A DNA stretch of 46,030 bases from Aeromonas aquatica (GTDB taxonomy: Bacteria > Pseudomonadota > Gammaproteobacteria > Enterobacterales > Aeromonadaceae). A program made the translations under genes and the position numbers. The notes beneath the pieces are model-generated. The model made no database searches and was not told the DNA's origin. It worked only from the letters and a program-made list of their open reading frames with translations. The stretch is taken from the NCBI RefSeq assembly GCF_000764655.1, contig NZ_JRGL01000094.1, positions 1 through 46,030 on the forward strand, written 5' to 3'. Shown here one piece after another: positions 42,868 through 46,030 of the stretch; position 1 is the first letter of the stretch; the number at the start of each line of letters is the position of its first letter.

Positions 42868-44020
42868 CTGGATCAGTTTCCCCCACCGGGAGGGGACCCA
42901 CTCCCGTCAGGCCCACGCCGACCTGCCCGAGCAGGCCATCTACGAGCGCGAGCTCGGGCGTGCCGGCTTCTTCGGCCCCGCCACTCACATGCACCACAAG
43001 CACCCTCCCACCGACTGGGTGGGTTGGGAGGGGCCGCTGCGGCCCAGAGCCTTCGATCTCAACGGCCTGCAGGAAGAGATAAGCTCCCTCTCCCCCTGGG
43101 TGATGCCGGACATACTGCACAATGCCCACTGCCGCTACCGGGTCTGGCGCTTGGCCGATGCCATGCCGTTTCTGGTGCGCAACGCCGACGGCGACGAGCT
43201 GCTGTTCATCCACGAGGGGAGCGGCGAGTTCTATTGCGACTACGGCCATCTCACGCTGAAAGAGGGGGACTATGTGGTGATCCCCCGTGGCACAATGTGG
43301 CGCATAGAGCCAGCAGAGCCGATGTTTATTCTAATGATCGAGGCGACCGACGACAGCTATCAGCTGCCGGACAAGGGTCTGGTGGGAAATCATGCCATCT
43401 TCGATCCGGCGGCGCTGGACGTGCCCGCCATAGACCCGGCCTTCCTGGCCCAGCAGGATGAAAATCCCTGGTCCCTGCAGATCAAACGCCACAACCAGGT
43501 CTCGGTCGTCACCTGGCCCTTCAACCCGCTCGATGCCCAGGGCTGGCACGGGGACTTGTGTGTAGTGCGCCTCAACTGGCGCGACATCCGTCCGCTGATG
43601 AGCCACCGCTATCACCTGCCTCCTTCGGCCCACTCCACCTTCGTGGCGAGCCGCTTCGTGGTCTGCACCTTCGTGCCGCGCCCCATCGAGAGCGACCCCG
43701 GCGCCCTGCGGGTGCCCTTCTACCACAGCAACGACGACTTCGACGAGGTGCTCTTCTACCACGCCGGGGACTTCTTCAGCCGGGACAACATAGAGCGGGG
43801 CATGGTGACCTTCCACCCCGCAGGTTTTACCCATGGCCCCCATCCCAAGGCGTTTGCGGCCGGTCGCGCCCACGCCAAGACCTTCACCGACGAGGTGGCG
43901 GTGATGCTCGACACCCGCGATGCCCTGAGTGTGGGCGGTCTGTGCGAGGGGGTGGAGAACCCCCGCTACGTCAACAGCTGGCTGCGTCCCGGCCCCTCCA
44001 CAGCGCCAAGCGGCAAATAA
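42860..44020 (+). CDS. hmgA: Homogentisate 1,2-dioxygenase
   Basis: 386 residues, the shorter bacterial form (compare about 380 in Vibrio and about 440 in human). Cupin-type signatures include FIHEGSGEFYCDYGHLTL, GDYVVIPRGTMWRI, the iron-site region STFVASRFVVCTF and NDDFDEVLFYHAGDFFSR, then HPAGFTHGPHPKA. It opens the ring of homogentisate to maleylacetoacetate with Fe(II) and O2. The ATG at 42860 lies inside the end of hpd (8-bp overlap) with GGAGAA before it, so translation is coupled. Nine bases separate it from fahA. Cytoplasmic. Confidence 0.96.
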   Translation: MRNWISFPHREGTHSRQAHADLPEQAIYERELGRAGFFGPATHMHHKHPPTDWVGWEGPLRPRAFDLNGLQEEISSLSPWVMPDILHNAHCRYRVWRLADAMPFLVRNADGDELLFIHEGSGEFYCDYGHLTLKEGDYVVIPRGTMWRIEPAEPMFILMIEATDDSYQLPDKGLVGNHAIFDPAALDVPAIDPAFLAQQDENPWSLQIKRHNQVSVVTWPFNPLDAQGWHGDLCVVRLNWRDIRPLMSHRYHLPPSAHSTFVASRFVVCTFVPRPIESDPGALRVPFYHSNDDFDEVLFYHAGDFFSRDNIERGMVTFHPAGFTHGPHPKAFAAGRAHAKTFTDEVAVMLDTRDALSVGGLCEGVENPRYVNSWLRPGPSTAPSGK

Positions 44021-44029
44021 GGATCCTCT

Positions 44030-45028
44030 ATGAAACTGGCAACCTTGAACAACGGCAAGCGCGACGGCGCCCTGGTGGTGGTGAGTCGCGATCTGAGCCT
44101 TGCGGTGCGCGTGACCCAGATAGCCCCGACCCTGCAGGCGGCCCTCGATGACTGGGCCGAGCTGGCCCTAGAGCTTGCGGCTGTCTATCAGGCACTCAAT
44201 GACGGCGCCTGCGCCGATGCTTTTGCGTTCGATGAGGCAGCCTGCCTCTCGCCGCTGCCCCGGGCCTACCAGTGGGCCGATGGCAGCGCCTACGTCAATC
44301 ACGTGGAGCTGGTGCGCAAGGCGCGTGGCGCCGAGCTGCCGGACAGCTTCTGGCACGATCCCCTGATGTATCAGGGGGGCTCCGACAGCTTCCTCGCCCC
44401 CCGGGGCCCCATCCTCATGGGATCCGAGGAGTGGGGCATCGATTTTGAATCCGAGGTGGCCATCATCACCGACGACGTTCCCATGGGGACCAACCCGGAA
44501 GCCGCCGCTCAGCACATCAAGCTGCTGATGCTGGTGAACGACGTCAGCCTGCGCAACCTCATCCCCGGCGAGCTCGCCAAGGGCTTTGGCTTCTTCCAGT
44601 CCAAGCCGTCCAGCGGCTTCTCGCCGGTGGCCATCACCCCGGACGAGCTCGGCCAGGATTGGCGCGAAGGCAAGGTGCACCTGCCGCTCCTGACCCACCT
44701 CAACGGCGCCCTGTTTGGTGCCCCGGATGCGGGGCTCGACATGACCTTCAACTTCTTCGAGTTGGTTGCCCACGCCGCCAAAACCCGCCCCCTCGGGGCG
44801 GGCTGCATCATCGGCTCCGGCACCGTTTCCAACTACGACAGAAGCAGGGGTTCTTCCTGCCTCGCCGAGCTGCGCATGCTGGAAATTATCGAGTCAGGTC
44901 AAGCCACTACACCCTTCCTGCGCTTTGGTGATACAGTGTCCATCGCGATGCAGGATCGCAACGGGATGAGTCTGTTTGGCACCATTTTTCAGCGGGTCAC
45001 GCAAATGGAGGCCAGTCAGACAAGCTAA
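44030..45028 (+). CDS. fahA: Fumarylacetoacetase
   Basis: 332 residues of the FAH family. Family stretches are DFESEVAIITDDVPMGT (metal-binding Glu and Asp), MLVNDVSLRN, PSSGFSPVAITPDELG and GCIIGSGTVSN. It splits fumarylacetoacetate to fumarate and acetoacetate, so like the BKACE enzyme in this window it yields acetoacetate that a CoA-transferase can activate. AAGGA precedes ATG 44030. Its stop codon TAA (45026-45028) is at the same time the left target-site duplication of a MITE-like element, so an insertion occurred exactly at the gene end without damage to the protein. Confidence 0.95.
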   Translation: MKLATLNNGKRDGALVVVSRDLSLAVRVTQIAPTLQAALDDWAELALELAAVYQALNDGACADAFAFDEAACLSPLPRAYQWADGSAYVNHVELVRKARGAELPDSFWHDPLMYQGGSDSFLAPRGPILMGSEEWGIDFESEVAIITDDVPMGTNPEAAAQHIKLLMLVNDVSLRNLIPGELAKGFGFFQSKPSSGFSPVAITPDELGQDWREGKVHLPLLTHLNGALFGAPDAGLDMTFNFFELVAHAAKTRPLGAGCIIGSGTVSNYDRSRGSSCLAELRMLEIIESGQATTPFLRFGDTVSIAMQDRNGMSLFGTIFQRVTQMEASQTS

Positions 45029-45168
45029 GAACCTGTCACGTTCTGTCACGAGAGGTCGTCAGCAAGGTAAAGAGCAGCGCAGGAACCGGAGTTTATAGAT
45101 ATAAATGAGGATTCCGAGCAGCACATGAGCCTTGATCACGGCCTCGCAGTAAGATCGTGAGCAGGTTC
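45029..45168. mobile_element. MITE-like element between fahA and maiA
   Basis: 140 bp with imperfect terminal inverted repeats: GAACCTG-TCACGTTCT at the left, and the complement of GAACCTGCTCACGATCT at the right. It is flanked by TAA on both sides (45026-45028 and 45169-45171), consistent with a 3-bp target duplication. It has no coding capacity. An internal region (GTTTATAGATATAAAT) is also palindromic. No related full-length transposase is in the window. Confidence 0.65.
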
Positions 45169-45244
45169 TAAGGAAGCCTGGGCCGGTACAAGGCCGGCAG
45201 GCGACACGGCAGGTGGCGGACACCTGCCATCACAGGGACAGAAT

Positions 45245-45883
45245 ATGCTGCAGTTGTTTGGATATTGGCGTTCATCGGCAAGCTATCGGGTGCGTCTGGT
45301 GTTGCAACTCAAGGGACTCGGTTATGAGCAGCACCCGGTGCATCTGGGCAAGGGCGAACAGAAAGAGAAAGCCTATCGCCGGCTCAATCCTCAGGGGCTG
45401 GTACCTTTCCTCATCGACGGCGAGGTGCAGATTGGCCAGTCCGTGGCCATCATGGAATACCTCGACGAGACCTATCCCGCCTATCCCCTGATGCCCTCGG
45501 CCCCCATCGATCGGGCCAGGGTGCGCCAGATAGTCAACATGATTGCCTGCGACACCCATCCCCTGAACAACCTGCGGGTGCTCAATTACCTGGAGCAGGA
45601 GCTGGGGCAGGGCAAGACGACGCGGGACATCTGGTATCGCCACTGGATTGACGAGACCTTCACCGCCCTCGAGCAGTTGCTGATGACCACCGCCGGTGTC
45701 TACAGCGTCGGCAACGAGGTGACCCTGGCCGACTGCATGCTGGTGCCTCAGGTCTACAACGCCCACCGTTTCAATATGACCCTGGACGACTACCCCACCA
45801 TCGCCCGCATCGTCGCCAACTGCGAGCAGTTGCAGGCCTTTATCAAGGCCGCCCCCGCCAATCAGCCGGATGCGCAGGGGTGA
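45245..45883 (+). CDS. maiA: Maleylacetoacetate isomerase (zeta-class GST)
   Basis: 212 residues of the zeta glutathione S-transferase family. The N-terminal glutathione site is YWRSSASYRVR, with the catalytic Ser pair at 10-11. The Cys of the eukaryotic SSCS motif is Ala here, as in many bacterial members. NPQGLVPFLIDG, QSVAIMEYLDE and the C-terminal VTLADCMLVPQVYNA are typical. It isomerises maleylacetoacetate to fumarylacetoacetate with glutathione and so acts before FahA in the pathway. CAGGGACAG precedes the start. It lies 216 bp after fahA only because of the MITE-like insertion; transcription may or may not read through. A terminator follows. Confidence 0.95.
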   Translation: MLQLFGYWRSSASYRVRLVLQLKGLGYEQHPVHLGKGEQKEKAYRRLNPQGLVPFLIDGEVQIGQSVAIMEYLDETYPAYPLMPSAPIDRARVRQIVNMIACDTHPLNNLRVLNYLEQELGQGKTTRDIWYRHWIDETFTALEQLLMTTAGVYSVGNEVTLADCMLVPQVYNAHRFNMTLDDYPTIARIVANCEQLQAFIKAAPANQPDAQG

Positions 45884-45908
45884 TTTCCCCACTTATGCTT
45901 TGCTAAAG

Positions 45909-45938
45909 AAATGCCCCGTTCTGGTCGGGGCATTTTTA
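45909..45938 (+). terminator. Rho-independent terminator after maiA
   Basis: Perfect 10-bp stem AAATGCCCCG / CGGGGCATTT with a 7-nt loop, the T tract running out of the stem. The last 90 bp of the window hold no recognised feature. Confidence 0.85.
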
Positions 45939-46030
45939 AAAAATTGGCAAGTTTTAGTCAGCCAGTGGGTGTACTTTTGGATGACACTTTAAATATGCAG
46001 TGTAGAACGAATGTAGTGGTCTAATCATCC

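Noticed and set aside
1..46030. CRISPR arrays, tRNA or rRNA genes, integrases, plasmid or phage genes
   Set aside because: I looked for regular direct repeats with spacers, cloverleaf-like CCA ends and transposase/integrase motifs and saw none beyond the MITE-like element and the short tandem repeat.

Overview
The window is GC-rich, densely coded DNA that looks like the chromosome of an Aeromonas-type gammaproteobacterium. The methylcitrate block prpB-prpC-acnD-prpF (the AcnD/PrpF route, not PrpD), the tyrosine block hpd-hmgA-fahA-maiA with a short bacterial HmgA, chaperone-usher pilins, and a Fur-box TonB receptor with an AraC regulator all fit that genus. This assignment is inferred from gene content, not from a database match. 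I see no tRNA, rRNA, CRISPR array, phage gene or intact transposase.

Layout. (1) 1-4662: the end of a chaperone-usher fimbrial operon and a large modular lipoprotein with nine Ig-like repeats and two lectin-like (DUF1566/Lcl type) modules. (2) 4900-10130: an iron-uptake module (AraC regulator, Fur-box TonB receptor, exported esterase) between two diverged copies of a small lipoprotein gene and its upstream DNA. (3) 10221-16362, minus strand: the methylcitrate operon prpBC-acnD-prpF, with a 52-codon duplicate of the acnD start between prpC and acnD. (4) 16729-25171: a divergent catabolic array of quinone-oxidoreductase-like enzyme, TauD-family dioxygenase, BKACE beta-keto acid cleavage enzyme, MFS carrier, DsbA-Rieske fusion, YeiH-type exporter and a two-subunit 3-oxoacid CoA-transferase. 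(5) 25642-32713: a predicted cross-envelope system (DUF1302, DUF1329, YCF48-like, RND/MMPL), followed by an AraC regulator, a small hydrolase and an acyl-CoA ligase (to 36674). (6) 36795-41481: a PAS chemoreceptor, a GGDEF protein with a periplasmic THI5-like sensor, a pseudouridine synthase and a HAD phosphatase. (7) 41737-45883: the tyrosine/homogentisate pathway behind a TyrR-like box, with a MITE-like element inserted exactly after the fahA stop codon.

How the parts may work together. Blocks 4 and 5 look like one locus: a 40-bp element is shared by the leaders of both transcription units, and the AraC regulator sits at the far end. BKACE enzymes turn a beta-keto acid plus acetyl-CoA into acetoacetate plus a CoA ester, and the CoA-transferase would reactivate the acetoacetate. 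The RND/DUF1302/DUF1329 set and the acyl-CoA ligase suggest a hydrophobic acid substrate. The TauD enzyme together with the YeiH exporter raises the possibility that sulfite is released. The substrate is unknown and this reading is a hypothesis. ACGT-N2-ACGT palindromes between prpB and the first gene of block 4 suggest shared control with propionyl-CoA disposal.
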